Shown here: piece by piece, positions 45,497 through 54,424 of the stretch
Position numbering within the stretch: position 1 is the stretch's first letter
Layout: every line of letters starts with the position of its first letter
Source: Verrucomicrobiota bacterium
Lineage (GTDB): Bacteria; Verrucomicrobiota; Verrucomicrobiia; Verrucomicrobiales; DEV007
Direction: 5' to 3'
DNA length: 54,424 nt
Assembly (NCBI GenBank): GCA_030625775.1
Contig: DAOUQC010000026.1
Coordinates: 1-54,424, forward strand
The notes under the pieces: generated by a model
Seen by the model: the letters and a program-made list of their open reading frames with translations, nothing else
Told to the model about the DNA's origin: nothing
Databases searched by the model: none
Program-made: the position numbers and the translations under genes

Positions 45497-46984
45497 ATGA
45501 AAATTCCGCACCCCACCTTCAATCTTCTACTACTCAGCCTTTTTTTGATCACATCCTCTTTTGTTACCGCAAACAAAACGAATGCTGAAACAACAAAACC
45601 TAACATCATTTTCATCCTCGCCGATGACCTCGGCTATGGGGATCTCGGATGTTACGGTCAGCGCATCATCAAAACTCCACGCCTCGACCAAATGGCCGCC
45701 GAGGGCATGAAGTTCAGCCAATTCTATGCTGGTGCCACTGTTTGCGCTCCATCGCGATCAGTGCTGATGACTGGTCGGCATCTTGGGCATACCCGGGTTC
45801 GCGGCAACACCCCCATCCGAGCCGATCAATCCCTTCACGACAAAGATGTCACCATCGCCGAAGTTTTAAAGAAGGCAGGATACGCCACCGCCGCCATCGG
45901 CAAATGGGGCATCGGCGAAGAAGGCACTGATGGTCAACCCTGGTTACAGGGATTTGATCTGTTTTACGGTTACCTCAATCAACTCGCCGCACACAATTAT
46001 TATCCGCCCTATCTCTGGCGCAACGGCAAAAAAGAAGAACTGAAGAACGAAGTCGATCTCATCCATGTCGGCAAAAAACCCCGCTTCTGGGGAACCGGCG
46101 GCATCGCGACAAAGAAGGTCGAATACTCACACGACCTCTTCATGAAAGAGGCGCTGAATTTTATCGATCAGAATAAGGACCGACCGTTTTTCCTCTACAT
46201 GCCCATCACTATTCCTCACGCCAATAACGAGGCCGGGCGCAAGCTCAGTGACGGTCAGGAAGTGCCTGACTATGGCATCTATGCCGACAAAGACTGGCCG
46301 AACCCGGACAAAGGACAGGCGGCAATGATCACCCGAATGGATACTGGTATTGGACAAATCCTCGATCGAATTAAAAAGCTCGATATCGATAAAAACACCG
46401 TCGTCATGTTCAGCTCTGACAACGGCCCCCATGATGAAGGCGGACACGATACCGACCGCTTCAACCCCAGCGGCCCCTTGCGCGGCATGAAGCGTGATCT
46501 TTACGAAGGCGGCATTCGCGTTCCCTTGATCGTTCGCTGGTCCGGCGTCACACCCGCCGGAACCACCTCCAATCACATCGGCTACTTCGGAGACTTGATG
46601 GCCACCGCTTCTGAACTGGCCGGCACCAAACCCTCCACCCCGAACGACAGCATCAGTTTTGTTCCCACGATCAAAGGCGATAAAAAAAATCAAAAGGAAC
46701 ATCCCTACCTCTACTGGGAATTTTATGAACGTGGTAGCAAACAAGCAATTCGAATGGATAAATGGAAAGGCGTGCGCTTGCCTGGGTTCACTGGAAAAAT
46801 CGAACTCTACGATCTGGAAAGTGATCTCGGTGAAGCCCATAATATTGCTGCCGACCATCCTGATATCGTCACCAAAATCGAAGCTGCTATGAAAGAAGAG
46901 CACACCCCTGCGGCGATCTGGAAACCCGGCGGGAAACCTGCTGACCAAAAACCGAAACCCGGCCACGGAAAAAAAACCTTCTGA
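45497..46984 (+). CDS. Type I sulfatase (arylsulfatase family), secreted
   Basis: 495 residues with a signal peptide (about 5-25). Metal-binding start [18 protein letters not shown], then the signature [12 protein letters not shown] with Cys83 as the formylglycine precursor, then [10 protein letters not shown] at the second block and [11 protein letters not shown] for the late metal site. The C-terminus is Lys/Pro-rich. It resembles the arylsulfatase A-type proteins common in Verrucomicrobiota and probably acts on polysaccharide sulfate. It heads a plus-strand cluster with the GHL10 glycosidase 46 bp downstream and a metallopeptidase. Confidence 0.94.
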   Translation: MKIPHPTFNLLLLSLFLITSSFVTANKTNAETTKPNIIFILADDLGYGDLGCYGQRIIKTPRLDQMAAEGMKFSQFYAGATVCAPSRSVLMTGRHLGHTRVRGNTPIRADQSLHDKDVTIAEVLKKAGYATAAIGKWGIGEEGTDGQPWLQGFDLFYGYLNQLAAHNYYPPYLWRNGKKEELKNEVDLIHVGKKPRFWGTGGIATKKVEYSHDLFMKEALNFIDQNKDRPFFLYMPITIPHANNEAGRKLSDGQEVPDYGIYADKDWPNPDKGQAAMITRMDTGIGQILDRIKKLDIDKNTVVMFSSDNGPHDEGGHDTDRFNPSGPLRGMKRDLYEGGIRVPLIVRWSGVTPAGTTSNHIGYFGDLMATASELAGTKPSTPNDSISFVPTIKGDKKNQKEHPYLYWEFYERGSKQAIRMDKWKGVRLPGFTGKIELYDLESDLGEAHNIAADHPDIVTKIEAAMKEEHTPAAIWKPGGKPADQKPKPGHGKKTF

Positions 46985-47030
46985 ACGAGCATTCTTTGTG
47001 ATTCAGTATTTTGCCATCTAAGCATCCAAT

Positions 47031-49484
47031 ATGATCCGATCTATCAAGCAATCTGTTTTAACTGTAAGCGTGCTCCTTACTTTTGCGTTTGGCATAACTC
47101 AGGCCTGGGCCATTGAACCGGTGGGCTCGAAAACTCTCGACAGTTTTGACTACTCCGACTCCGCATCACTCAGGAAAAATTGGCAAGCCATGCACAACGG
47201 AGGTCCCATGGCTGAGGTGGTATCAGCAAATGAACAAAGCGTCGTCCGCTTGACCGCCCCTTTTGCTTCGCAGGAGAAAATCCTGCGCGTCACCATCGAT
47301 CGAAAACTTTCCCTCAATCTTGCCGCCGCGACCTCCTTCACCATCCAGGTGATGGCGAACAGTGATCAAATTGATACCCGTGTGAGTTTGTATTTTCACA
47401 GTGACAAAGGCTGGTACAGCGGAGGCACAACCCTCACCAAATCCGGCTGGCGAACTCTCACCTTCGCCAAGGATGCATTCTCCAGTGAAGAAAATCCGGC
47501 GGAATGGAACAAGATCGACCAAATTCGCATCTCGATTTGGCGACCAAAAAACGAGGCCCGTGACACCTCATTTGATATCAAACAGCTCGAAGCGCACTGG
47601 AATAATACCGCCATCATCATCCCTCCCGCAGATAGCCCTGAATTCAAAGCAACAGAGGCAGTCGCCAAACGTATCGCCCAAATGTTGCTCGACACCGGTA
47701 TAGGAAGCGATTTAATCAAGACTGATTCCCTGCGCTATGGATCGCTGGGCAATCGCCCCATTGCCATCCTGCCCCACAATCCAAGACTGGATCCAGCAAC
47801 GCTGGCATCCCTCGATCAATTCGTCACCCAGGGAGGAAAAATATTGACCTGCTACAGTATGTCTCCAGAACTCGGGAAAACTCTGGGATTCAAAAATGCC
47901 GATTATTTTTACGAAAAGAAAAGCGGTGATTTTGCTTCGGTCCAGTTCGACAACAAAAAGATCCCCGGCATGCCCGGAAAAATGCGTCAAGCCTCCTGGA
48001 ACATCAAGACCGCCGAACCCGGCGGACACAATGCTCGTGTGATCGGGCACTGGCTGGATGCTGACGGTAATTCTACTGGGAAATCCGCCATGCTGATCAG
48101 TGATCGCGGTGCGTATTTCAGTCATATCATCCTCGGCGATGACCAAGGGCATAAAAAAGCTATGCTGATTGCTCTGCTCGGTCAATTAAGCCCGCAAATC
48201 TGGAAAGAAGCCGCCGACAACATCTTGTCACTGACAGAAAAAATTGGACACTGCCAGTCTATCGCTGAACTGGAAAAATTTGTCGCAAACAAACCCGGCT
48301 CTGCTCCTTTCTCCAAAGCAAAAATTCTCATCTCTGATGCAAAAAATAGGCAGAAAAAAGGCAATGGATATGGAGCCTTCGTCCTTGCCGGATTAGCCCG
48401 CATTTTATTTACTTCTGCCTACCTCGACTCCCAAGCCAGCCCTACTGTAGAAGCGCGGGCTTTCTGGAATCACTCTGGCACTGGCGCCTATCCCGGCGAC
48501 TGGGATCGCACGGCCCGTGAAATGTCCGCCGGAGGTTTAAACATGATCCTGCCCAACATGCTTTGGGGAGGCGTGGCTCACTATCCTTCCGATATCCTGC
48601 CGCACTCGAAAACTTTTGAAGACTACGGTGATCAAATCCAACAGTGCATCAAAGCCTCTCACCAGAACGGAATCGAAGTCCACGTGTGGAAGGTCAATTA
48701 CAACCTCGGCCACAGCGTTCCCAAAGAATTTGTCCAGAAGCTTCGTGATGCTGGACGCCTGCAGGTCGATGTCAACGGAGAACCCGGCGACTGGCTCAAT
48801 CCCGCCCACCCGGAAAATTTCAAATTGGAACTCGAATCCATCCTCGAGGTGGTGCGCAATTACGACATCGATGGATTTCACTTCGACTACATCCGCTATC
48901 CCAATTCCAGAAATGACTTCAGTGATTACAGTCGCAAAAAATTCGAAGCTGATACCGGTAACAAGGTGAAAAACTGGCCCGCCGATTGTTACGATGGCCC
49001 ACTGCTGGAAGCTTATACCGACTGGCGTTGTGCCCAGATCACCAAACTCGTCAAAGCAGTAAGCGAACAGGCCAGAGTCATCCGTCCCGGCATCAAGATC
49101 TCCGCCGCCGTATTCCGTGACTACCCGAAGTGCCGCCAGTGGGTCGCCCAGGACTGGCCCTTATGGGCGAAGGAGGGCTACGTCGATTTCCTCTGCCCGA
49201 TGGATTACACTGACAACGACGAAAAATACCTCGACTGGATCACAACGCAGAAATCTTTGCTTCCGAAAAACTTCCCCCTCTATCCCGGCATCGGTGCTTC
49301 CTTACGTAACAAGACCCAAAGCGCTGATCGCGTCGTCGGGCAAATTTACCTCAACCGCAAAGTCGGCACGGGCGGTTTCACCATATTCAATCTCAATGAA
49401 GACACCTTGCAAAGCATCGCCAAGGGAATGTCTATCGGCGCAGGGAAAAACAAAGCCACTCCTCCACATGCGGTGAAAAAATGA
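47031..49484 (+). CDS. Secreted family-10-like glycosyl hydrolase (GHL10, DUF187)
   Basis: 817 residues with a signal peptide (to about 27). Residues about 35-190 form a galactose-binding-like CBM. A Rossmann-like glutamine-amidotransferase-type domain follows (about 195-390: IIIPPADSPEF, GNRPIAILPHNPRL, VTQGGKILTCYS). The GHL10 barrel lies at about 475-790, marked by GLNMILPNMLWGG, EVHVWKVNYNLG and the hallmark DGFHFDYIRYP near residue 620, whose acidic residues are the likely catalysts. GHL10 proteins are predicted to cut glycan backbones. Its stop overlaps the next start as ATGA, showing translational coupling. Confidence 0.85.
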   Translation: MIRSIKQSVLTVSVLLTFAFGITQAWAIEPVGSKTLDSFDYSDSASLRKNWQAMHNGGPMAEVVSANEQSVVRLTAPFASQEKILRVTIDRKLSLNLAAATSFTIQVMANSDQIDTRVSLYFHSDKGWYSGGTTLTKSGWRTLTFAKDAFSSEENPAEWNKIDQIRISIWRPKNEARDTSFDIKQLEAHWNNTAIIIPPADSPEFKATEAVAKRIAQMLLDTGIGSDLIKTDSLRYGSLGNRPIAILPHNPRLDPATLASLDQFVTQGGKILTCYSMSPELGKTLGFKNADYFYEKKSGDFASVQFDNKKIPGMPGKMRQASWNIKTAEPGGHNARVIGHWLDADGNSTGKSAMLISDRGAYFSHIILGDDQGHKKAMLIALLGQLSPQIWKEAADNILSLTEKIGHCQSIAELEKFVANKPGSAPFSKAKILISDAKNRQKKGNGYGAFVLAGLARILFTSAYLDSQASPTVEARAFWNHSGTGAYPGDWDRTAREMSAGGLNMILPNMLWGGVAHYPSDILPHSKTFEDYGDQIQQCIKASHQNGIEVHVWKVNYNLGHSVPKEFVQKLRDAGRLQVDVNGEPGDWLNPAHPENFKLELESILEVVRNYDIDGFHFDYIRYPNSRNDFSDYSRKKFEADTGNKVKNWPADCYDGPLLEAYTDWRCAQITKLVKAVSEQARVIRPGIKISAAVFRDYPKCRQWVAQDWPLWAKEGYVDFLCPMDYTDNDEKYLDWITTQKSLLPKNFPLYPGIGASLRNKTQSADRVVGQIYLNRKVGTGGFTIFNLNEDTLQSIAKGMSIGAGKNKATPPHAVKK

Positions 49485-50554
49485 CCTTCTATATGAATGA
49501 GATTCCCCCACTATTTCCAAGTATGAAGTCCGCTCTTCTCGCTCTCCTTGCCATTTGTTTTTTTGCACCCATCGAGACTTCTCTGGCAGAACGCCCGACA
49601 CTTCCTCAATGGAAAAAACGACGATCCGGCTTGGATAAAATTCACATCGTCGATGAATTCCGAATTTATTACACGCTCCAAGGCGACGATGCACTTCCGA
49701 AAACTCAAGACCTTAACAAAAATTCCATCCCTGATCAGATCGAGAACCTTGCCCTGCAACTGACCACGGCTAGAGACCTTTACACTGACGTTTTCAAACT
49801 ACGCCACCCGCTTGAAAGCCCTCGTTACAAAGATGAGGCCGAGTTCATCGATGTGCACGTCGGCGCACTGCCTTTATCCACCCCTTTCAACCCGGATAAA
49901 ATAAAGGGAAATGGTTCAGCTGGAGATGCCGCCATCAACTACTATCGCCCCAGCGACCCGGAGGCCGGCATCACTGCGCTCACGATCGATATTTCCAGAA
50001 AGCTCGATACCAGCAATCTGTCGCCCGCTCACGAATTGTTCCACCTTTTCCAATATGGCTACACGATGTTCAAAGGCAGCTGGTTCACCGAGGGAACGGC
50101 CCGCTGGACGGAATCCGCGTTTCGCAAAGGCAGCGGACACCCGACAGAACTGCCGCTCACAAAATCAGATCAGGAAAAATTATTTGCGCTGTCATACGAT
50201 GCGGAAGGGTTCTGGAGCAAGCTCGCCCAGACCGCTTATCCCAGAGACCGCCTTGATGTGCCCGCTGATTTACTCCGCCATACTTACATCGGCAGCAAAG
50301 AACGCATCATCCGTGATGAAAAGTTCCTCGGTGCCTCTTTGCTTAAACCTTTACTGGAAGCTCTCGATGCTGCTGACGACCGGGTGACCGCCGAGTTAAA
50401 ACTCAAAACTTTCGGCTGGCCGGAAGCCCTACAAAGATCAGCTGACAACAACCCCTACATCTGGTCGGCCATTGTAGAAGTCGCCAGCGAGCACTCCGCA
50501 AATTCTAAAGCGATCCAATCGATGATCCAGAGTTTGCCTGTTAAAAAAAATTGA
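49481..50554 (+). CDS. Secreted HExxH zinc metallopeptidase-like protein
   Basis: 357 residues if begun at the ATG (49481) that overlaps the previous stop and has GGTGA a few bases upstream. An internal Met at 49523 would give a tighter signal peptide (MKSALLALLAICFFAPIETS). The catalytic motif is HELFH near residue 187, followed by FTEGTARWTE about 20 residues later, whose Glu is the expected third zinc ligand of gluzincin-type peptidases. The family is close to peptidase-MA or M6-like proteins with undefined substrate. Co-translation with GHL10 hints at processing of glycoproteins or cell-surface proteins. Confidence 0.75.
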   Translation: MTFYMNEIPPLFPSMKSALLALLAICFFAPIETSLAERPTLPQWKKRRSGLDKIHIVDEFRIYYTLQGDDALPKTQDLNKNSIPDQIENLALQLTTARDLYTDVFKLRHPLESPRYKDEAEFIDVHVGALPLSTPFNPDKIKGNGSAGDAAINYYRPSDPEAGITALTIDISRKLDTSNLSPAHELFHLFQYGYTMFKGSWFTEGTARWTESAFRKGSGHPTELPLTKSDQEKLFALSYDAEGFWSKLAQTAYPRDRLDVPADLLRHTYIGSKERIIRDEKFLGASLLKPLLEALDAADDRVTAELKLKTFGWPEALQRSADNNPYIWSAIVEVASEHSANSKAIQSMIQSLPVKKN

Positions 50555-50635
50555 ACAGACCACTTTGAATCTTACCTGAAATTCACCTCCATAAGAAATG
50601 TAAGTTCGCCCACCACTCACACTTCTCGCGACATC

Positions 50636-52918
50636 CTATTCCAAATGCTTGCGAAAAAATTTGGCTGCTGGCTTCAATGCAAAAGCATGCCCACCAGGTG
50701 GCACGGTAAAGAACGGTTTTTCACCACCTGCCTGTTTATAAATCGGCTCAATGAGCTTCAAACATCGTTCGGCTTCATGTGGAGAAAAACCATCTTTCTC
50801 ACCGTTGGATATATGCAAGGGGCGGGGAGCAACGAGCAAGGCGAGCTCAGGCAGATCAAATTCCGGCAACAATCCCGGAATAGCACCACAACCGCAATGC
50901 CTGTCGCGATCACGAATGAAACTTACCCGCATGCTGCCGAATATCCCCTGCACGCTCGCGGCGGCAATTCGTGGCTCCATCACCGCAGCGCTCAAGGCCA
51001 GCAAGCCGCCAGTAGAAACACCAGCCACTCCGACTCGCTCTGGATCGACCCCTGAATCCGCAAAAACGCGGTCGAGCAAAATGCGTTGATGCGCGAACAG
51101 AAGACTATACCAGCCACGCCCTTCAAGACGCAACGAACGATCAAGGTCATGGTGGGTATCTGCTCCCGGCCCCATGCCCACGCTTTCCATCGCAAAGACA
51201 ACGTATCCTGCTCGAGCAAAGTAGGCCGCACAGGCATGTTGATAACTGCTCTCCTCCTCGAGAATCTGCTTCACCTTCCCATGCCCCATGAAACAGACAA
51301 TTGCCGGTCGTCGCTTCCCTGTTTCCTTCCCTTGCAAGGGAGTCAGCCTGAAATATCGAAAAAGGCGCTCACCGCCCGTCGCAACGTGAAATTCCTCCTG
51401 CCGAAATCCTTTCATCTCTCTGGACTCACCTGCAGAAACCGTAATTTTTCCGCTATACGGATAAATCATGTTTTCAACAAATCGCTTTCTCTGTTGCTGC
51501 TGCCAGCGCCGGATGGAATCCACCGACTCGAATGCGGGAATCTTCAGAGGCCGGATCTTCGCCGCATCTTCCACATGGGAATATCGACGAATCACCGGAG
51601 CGGTTTTCGTCACCAGCCCCTCGCGAAAACCGTCAATTTTGCGTGCAGTGTCGAGATCGACAATCCCCATGCACAACCACCAACTTGGCATTCCGGCGAG
51701 GGCCTGCCCGGATTTAAATTCTCGAAACCAGACGTCAGCACGATTCGGTTCCCCGTCACGATCCGGATTACTCGATCCGCAATAGACATCCTCACGCCAT
51801 TGATGCCAACCATGATCCTTCGCAGAACGCCCGTCCCCAAAGGACCAGGATCCACCGTCATTATAATCGAAAACCGCAAAAACCACCGTAGGCTGCCTGA
51901 ATTCCAATACCACCCGGGCACCACTACCACCGTCGAAGGCCAGGCGCGCCAAGCCCACGAGTTCGTCCGGCACTTCCATCATCCGGTAATCACGATTCAA
52001 AAAAGATAGATCACCGGGGCCCGTTTCGCCCGACTCCACTCTGCCCCCTTTTGTCATATCCAACAGCTGATCGATCTTTTTCTCTGGCAGATTACCCGTG
52101 GCAATTTTTTCCAGTGTCGCGACAAGGCGACGCGGATCATCAGACAAAAGTGATTCAGGCTGGTGAACCAGAAGGCTGAGGGTTTCTTCGATACTGCCAG
52201 TTTTGCCATTCAAGTGCAAATGCTTACCCGCAGCGCGAACGCGTTGTACAGCTTGGTCGTTTTCCTTCAACCACCGCGGCCACAGGCGGATGAATTCCAC
52301 TCCCGCTTCGGCAAAAGCCTCAATGTCATCGACGCCGGGGATTAAGGCCAGTTGCCTGGCCTCTGGCAGCAATTTTCTGAAATGCCGGGCCTGCGCCACA
52401 GTCCGCACCCCGACAATGGTTCGCATCGGATCACCGTGGCCCTGAATGACTCCGGCAACCTTGCTGTCATAATTTTCTCCCTGCTCCTTGAGATCAAGCA
52501 GTAGATCGACCTTTCCCTTGCAAGCCCGGGCGGCTTCAATCAGTGAAGGGATTCTTTCGCCACGGTATCGCTCGTCAAAAAACGAACCCGCATCAAGTTG
52601 CTGCAACTCGGCCAAAGTTAAATTAGCGGGATCTCCTTTGCCATTCGTTGTGCGATCCAGGGTCTTATCGTGCAACAGAAAAAGATGGCCATCCTTACTG
52701 GTGCGAACATCAACCTCGACTGCGCTTGCACCCACTTCGATCGCCCGGAGAATCGCAGACAGTGTGCATTCCGGACGCTCCAGGCTGGCACCCCGATGGG
52801 CGACAATTTGAGTCACCCCGCGTGACGCATTTTTCAAACCGGACTCTGCAGATCTGACATTTACCGTCGGTGCACAGACCACCAGAAGCAAAGCAAGCAA
52901 GCCAAGACACCGTCTCAT
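50636..52918 (-). CDS. Fusion of glycerophosphodiester phosphodiesterase and alpha/beta hydrolase (esterase)
   Basis: 760 residues from the Met at 52918, which opens a signal peptide (MRRCLGLLALLLVVCAPTV). Mets at 52942 and 52951 are alternatives. Residues about 35-270 are a GDPD barrel with AHRGASLERPECT (the HR pair), EVDVRTSKDG and LHDKTLDRTTN, the metal and catalytic residues. A beta-rich spacer of about 130 residues follows (FDYNDGGSWSFGDGRS). Residues about 450-760 form an acetyl-xylan-esterase-like hydrolase with nucleophile GVSTGG, acid GEKDGF and His in GGHAF, so both halves look active. It would act on glycerol-phosphate diesters and an ester, perhaps on one decorated polymer. Confidence 0.85.
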   Translation of the reverse strand: MRRCLGLLALLLVVCAPTVNVRSAESGLKNASRGVTQIVAHRGASLERPECTLSAILRAIEVGASAVEVDVRTSKDGHLFLLHDKTLDRTTNGKGDPANLTLAELQQLDAGSFFDERYRGERIPSLIEAARACKGKVDLLLDLKEQGENYDSKVAGVIQGHGDPMRTIVGVRTVAQARHFRKLLPEARQLALIPGVDDIEAFAEAGVEFIRLWPRWLKENDQAVQRVRAAGKHLHLNGKTGSIEETLSLLVHQPESLLSDDPRRLVATLEKIATGNLPEKKIDQLLDMTKGGRVESGETGPGDLSFLNRDYRMMEVPDELVGLARLAFDGGSGARVVLEFRQPTVVFAVFDYNDGGSWSFGDGRSAKDHGWHQWREDVYCGSSNPDRDGEPNRADVWFREFKSGQALAGMPSWWLCMGIVDLDTARKIDGFREGLVTKTAPVIRRYSHVEDAAKIRPLKIPAFESVDSIRRWQQQQRKRFVENMIYPYSGKITVSAGESREMKGFRQEEFHVATGGERLFRYFRLTPLQGKETGKRRPAIVCFMGHGKVKQILEEESSYQHACAAYFARAGYVVFAMESVGMGPGADTHHDLDRSLRLEGRGWYSLLFAHQRILLDRVFADSGVDPERVGVAGVSTGGLLALSAAVMEPRIAAASVQGIFGSMRVSFIRDRDRHCGCGAIPGLLPEFDLPELALLVAPRPLHISNGEKDGFSPHEAERCLKLIEPIYKQAGGEKPFFTVPPGGHAFALKPAAKFFRKHLE

Positions 52919-53021
52919 TTCAGTCAAACAACATCGATTCATGATCTGCACATTATCCTGTGGCGAGCTGTAAACCTAGAAGAAAAACTTTGGTAACAAA
53001 CAGGATCACGCAAATGCGTAA

Positions 53022-53060
53022 TTTGAGTTACTTGCTCAAAAATCACTCACCCTGTATTCT
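53022..53060 (+). promoter_or_regulatory. Inverted repeat and promoter-like pair before the third sulfatase
   Basis: TTTGAG (53022-53027) and CTCAAA (53035-53040) form a 6-bp inverted repeat with a 7-base spacer. Its right arm overlaps TTGCTC (53032-53037). TATTCT (53055-53060) follows at 17 bases. The ATG at 53068 would then lie nearly at the transcript start, so a leaderless message is possible. The support is weak. Confidence 0.25.
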
Positions 53061-53067
53061 AGTGTCG

Positions 53068-54424
53068 ATGAAACGTTTTCTCTGTCTGTCCCTCTCCTTT
53101 TTTCTTCCACTATTTATGAGCGGCACAGGCTCCGCAGCGCCCGGCTCTTCTCGCCCCAACGTTCTCTTCATTGCCCTCGATGACCTCAACGACTGGGTCG
53201 GCTGTCTTGGCGGAAACCCGCAAACGATCACCCCAAATATTGATCGCCTGGCTGCCAGCGGAGTATTATTCACCAACGCCCATTGCCCCGCTGCTTCCTG
53301 CAACCCATCCCGCAGCGCCATCATGACCGGCCTGTCACCGCACCGCTCAGGCCTTTACGACAACGGTCAAAAAATGCGCGAAGTTTTGCCCAAAGCAGAG
53401 CTGCTTCCTCAACACTTTCGCAATCATGGCTATCGAGCGACCGGTTCCGGGAAAATCCTGCACTACTTTATCGACGCTCGATCATGGGATGAATACTTCC
53501 CCGCCAAGGAAAGCGAGAATCCTTTCCCTCCACACATGCCCTGGGGAAAACGTCCGAAATCCCTCCCTCGTGGCGGAGCCTGGCAATATACCGAAACAGA
53601 CTGGCACGCCTTTGACGTGAGCGACAAGGAATTCGGCGGAGACTGGCTGGTGACAAAATGGGTTGGCGAACAACTTGAACGCAAACACGAAAAATCCTTC
53701 TTCCTTGCCTGCGGAATCTACCGACCTCACGAACCCTGGTATGTACCGAAAAAATACTTCGACCCCTTTCCCTTGGATGACATCCAACTCCCCCCCGGTT
53801 ACAAAGAAGGTGATCTCGATGACCTGCCGCCTGCCGGAAAAAAACGTGGACCGAATCGATACTTTGCTCACATCCGGAAACAAGCCCAATGGAAAAAAGG
53901 GATTCAGGCCTATCTCGCATCCATTCACTACGCCGACGCCATGCTCGGACGCGTTTTGGATGCGCTCGACAAAGGCCCGAACAAGGACAATACCATCGTC
54001 GTTCTGTGGAGTGATCACGGTTGGCACCTCGGTGAAAAACAACACTGGCAGAAATACACCGCTTGGCGCGCCGCTACCCGTGTGCCTCTGATCATAAAAG
54101 TTCCGGAAAAAATCGCCCCCGGCCTGTCTGAAGGCACGACTGCAGGCAGTATTTGCAAACGTCCTGTCAATCTGCTCAGCCTCTACCCCACTTTAAGCGA
54201 GCTCGCCGGCTTGCCTCCCAAAGCTGACAACGACGCACCCAGTCTTATCCCGCTATTAAAAAATCCCGAAACGGAATGGAAACACCCTTCCCTCACTTAT
54301 CTTGGCGACCCGGGTACTTATGGTCTCAGCACAGAAAACTGGCGCTATATCCACTACGCCAACGGCGATGAGGAACTTTACGATACCATCAACGACCCCT
54401 ACGAGTGGAACAACCTGGCCGCAA
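53068..54424 (+). CDS. Type I sulfatase, iduronate-2-sulfatase-like (cut by window edge)
   Basis: 452 residues are visible from the ATG at 53068; the frame is still open at the right edge. Signal peptide to about residue 24. The start NVLFIALDDLNDWVGCLGG is the DDLN variant seen in iduronate-2-sulfatase-like and choline-sulfatase-like proteins. The signature is CNPSRSAIMTG with Cys78. LACGIYRPHEPWYVP and WSDHGWHLGEKQHWQKYT are typical of the iduronate-2-sulfatase-like group. Nearly complete: only the C-terminal tail is missing. Divergent from the GDPD-esterase fusion over about 150 bp. Confidence 0.93.
   Translation, partial: MKRFLCLSLSFFLPLFMSGTGSAAPGSSRPNVLFIALDDLNDWVGCLGGNPQTITPNIDRLAASGVLFTNAHCPAASCNPSRSAIMTGLSPHRSGLYDNGQKMREVLPKAELLPQHFRNHGYRATGSGKILHYFIDARSWDEYFPAKESENPFPPHMPWGKRPKSLPRGGAWQYTETDWHAFDVSDKEFGGDWLVTKWVGEQLERKHEKSFFLACGIYRPHEPWYVPKKYFDPFPLDDIQLPPGYKEGDLDDLPPAGKKRGPNRYFAHIRKQAQWKKGIQAYLASIHYADAMLGRVLDALDKGPNKDNTIVVLWSDHGWHLGEKQHWQKYTAWRAATRVPLIIKVPEKIAPGLSEGTTAGSICKRPVNLLSLYPTLSELAGLPPKADNDAPSLIPLLKNPETEWKHPSLTYLGDPGTYGLSTENWRYIHYANGDEELYDTINDPYEWNNLAA

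Noticed and set aside
46127-46966. 279-codon minus-strand open frame inside the second sulfatase
   Set aside because: It is fully antisense to a gene with complete family motifs, and its translation shows no domain or signal peptide.
1-54424. tRNA, rRNA, CRISPR arrays, insertion sequences, prophage genes
   Set aside because: I looked in all gaps and found no cloverleaf-like segment, regular spacer-repeat pattern, transposase or integrase.

Overview
The window looks like chromosomal DNA of a free-living, probably aquatic Verrucomicrobiota bacterium (PVC superphylum). This is inferred from the gene families, not from a marker tree. The indicators are a 1037-residue PVC-type heme-binding protein with two CxxCH motifs, three type I sulfatases, Tat-exported Gfo/Idh/MocA and FAD oxidoreductases, a DUF3500 protein, a DUF6259-like protein, a malectin/LamG protein, GHL10-type and BNR-type glycosidases, and many secreted proteins. 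Few genes have a clear Shine-Dalgarno sequence. I saw no rRNA, tRNA, CRISPR array, prophage or transposase. The only housekeeping gene is der.

Layout. (1) 14527 down to 1, minus strand: PVC cytochrome, sulfatase, SGNH esterase, double metallo-beta-lactamase protein, Gfo/Idh/MocA oxidoreductase, FMN-dependent GltB-like protein, a HupE/UreJ-like membrane protein without its histidines, an alpha/beta hydrolase without its serine, and the N-terminal third of a copper P-type ATPase cut by the window edge. (2) 14819 to 21350, plus strand: HEAT-BNR glycosidase, sodium:solute symporter, a RelB/RelE-type toxin-antitoxin pair, a DenD-like D-erythronate dehydrogenase, and der. (3) 21419 to 25000: a PAS-AraC regulator divergent from a secreted nitrilase-family amidase, then a PHP-domain protein. 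(4) 25001 to 25458: two broken gene ends meeting head to head. (5) 34112 down to 25458, minus: M14 carboxypeptidase-like protein, a 1220-residue CBM9-Ycf48-PIG-L fusion, a 1095-residue DUF6259-like protein. (6) 38186 down to 34174, minus: a compact operon of DUF3500, cupredoxin, sulfite-oxidase-like molybdoenzyme, RidA and a sulfotransferase-like protein. (7) 38341 to 40983, plus: malectin-propeller-LamG protein. (8) 45365 down to 41003, minus: FAD oxidoreductase, TIM-barrel-like secreted protein, a beta-helix pseudogene and an intact beta-helix protein. (9) 45497 to 50554, plus: sulfatase, GHL10 glycosidase, HExxH metallopeptidase. (10) 52918 down to 50636, minus: GDPD-esterase fusion. (11) 53068 to the right edge, plus: a third sulfatase, partial.

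Most of these products carry signal peptides or Tat signals, so the region mainly encodes a periplasmic and outer-surface kit for taking apart sulfated and acylated carbohydrates: sulfatases, glycosidases, esterases, beta-helix proteins and an uptake symporter. Redox enzymes accompany it. The points most worth a second look are the five-gene molybdoenzyme/cupredoxin/DUF3500 operon, several family members that have lost their catalytic or metal-binding residues, the toxin-antitoxin pair translationally coupled to a metabolic dehydrogenase, the multi-domain fusions, and three places where gene fragments or duplicated ends show past rearrangement.
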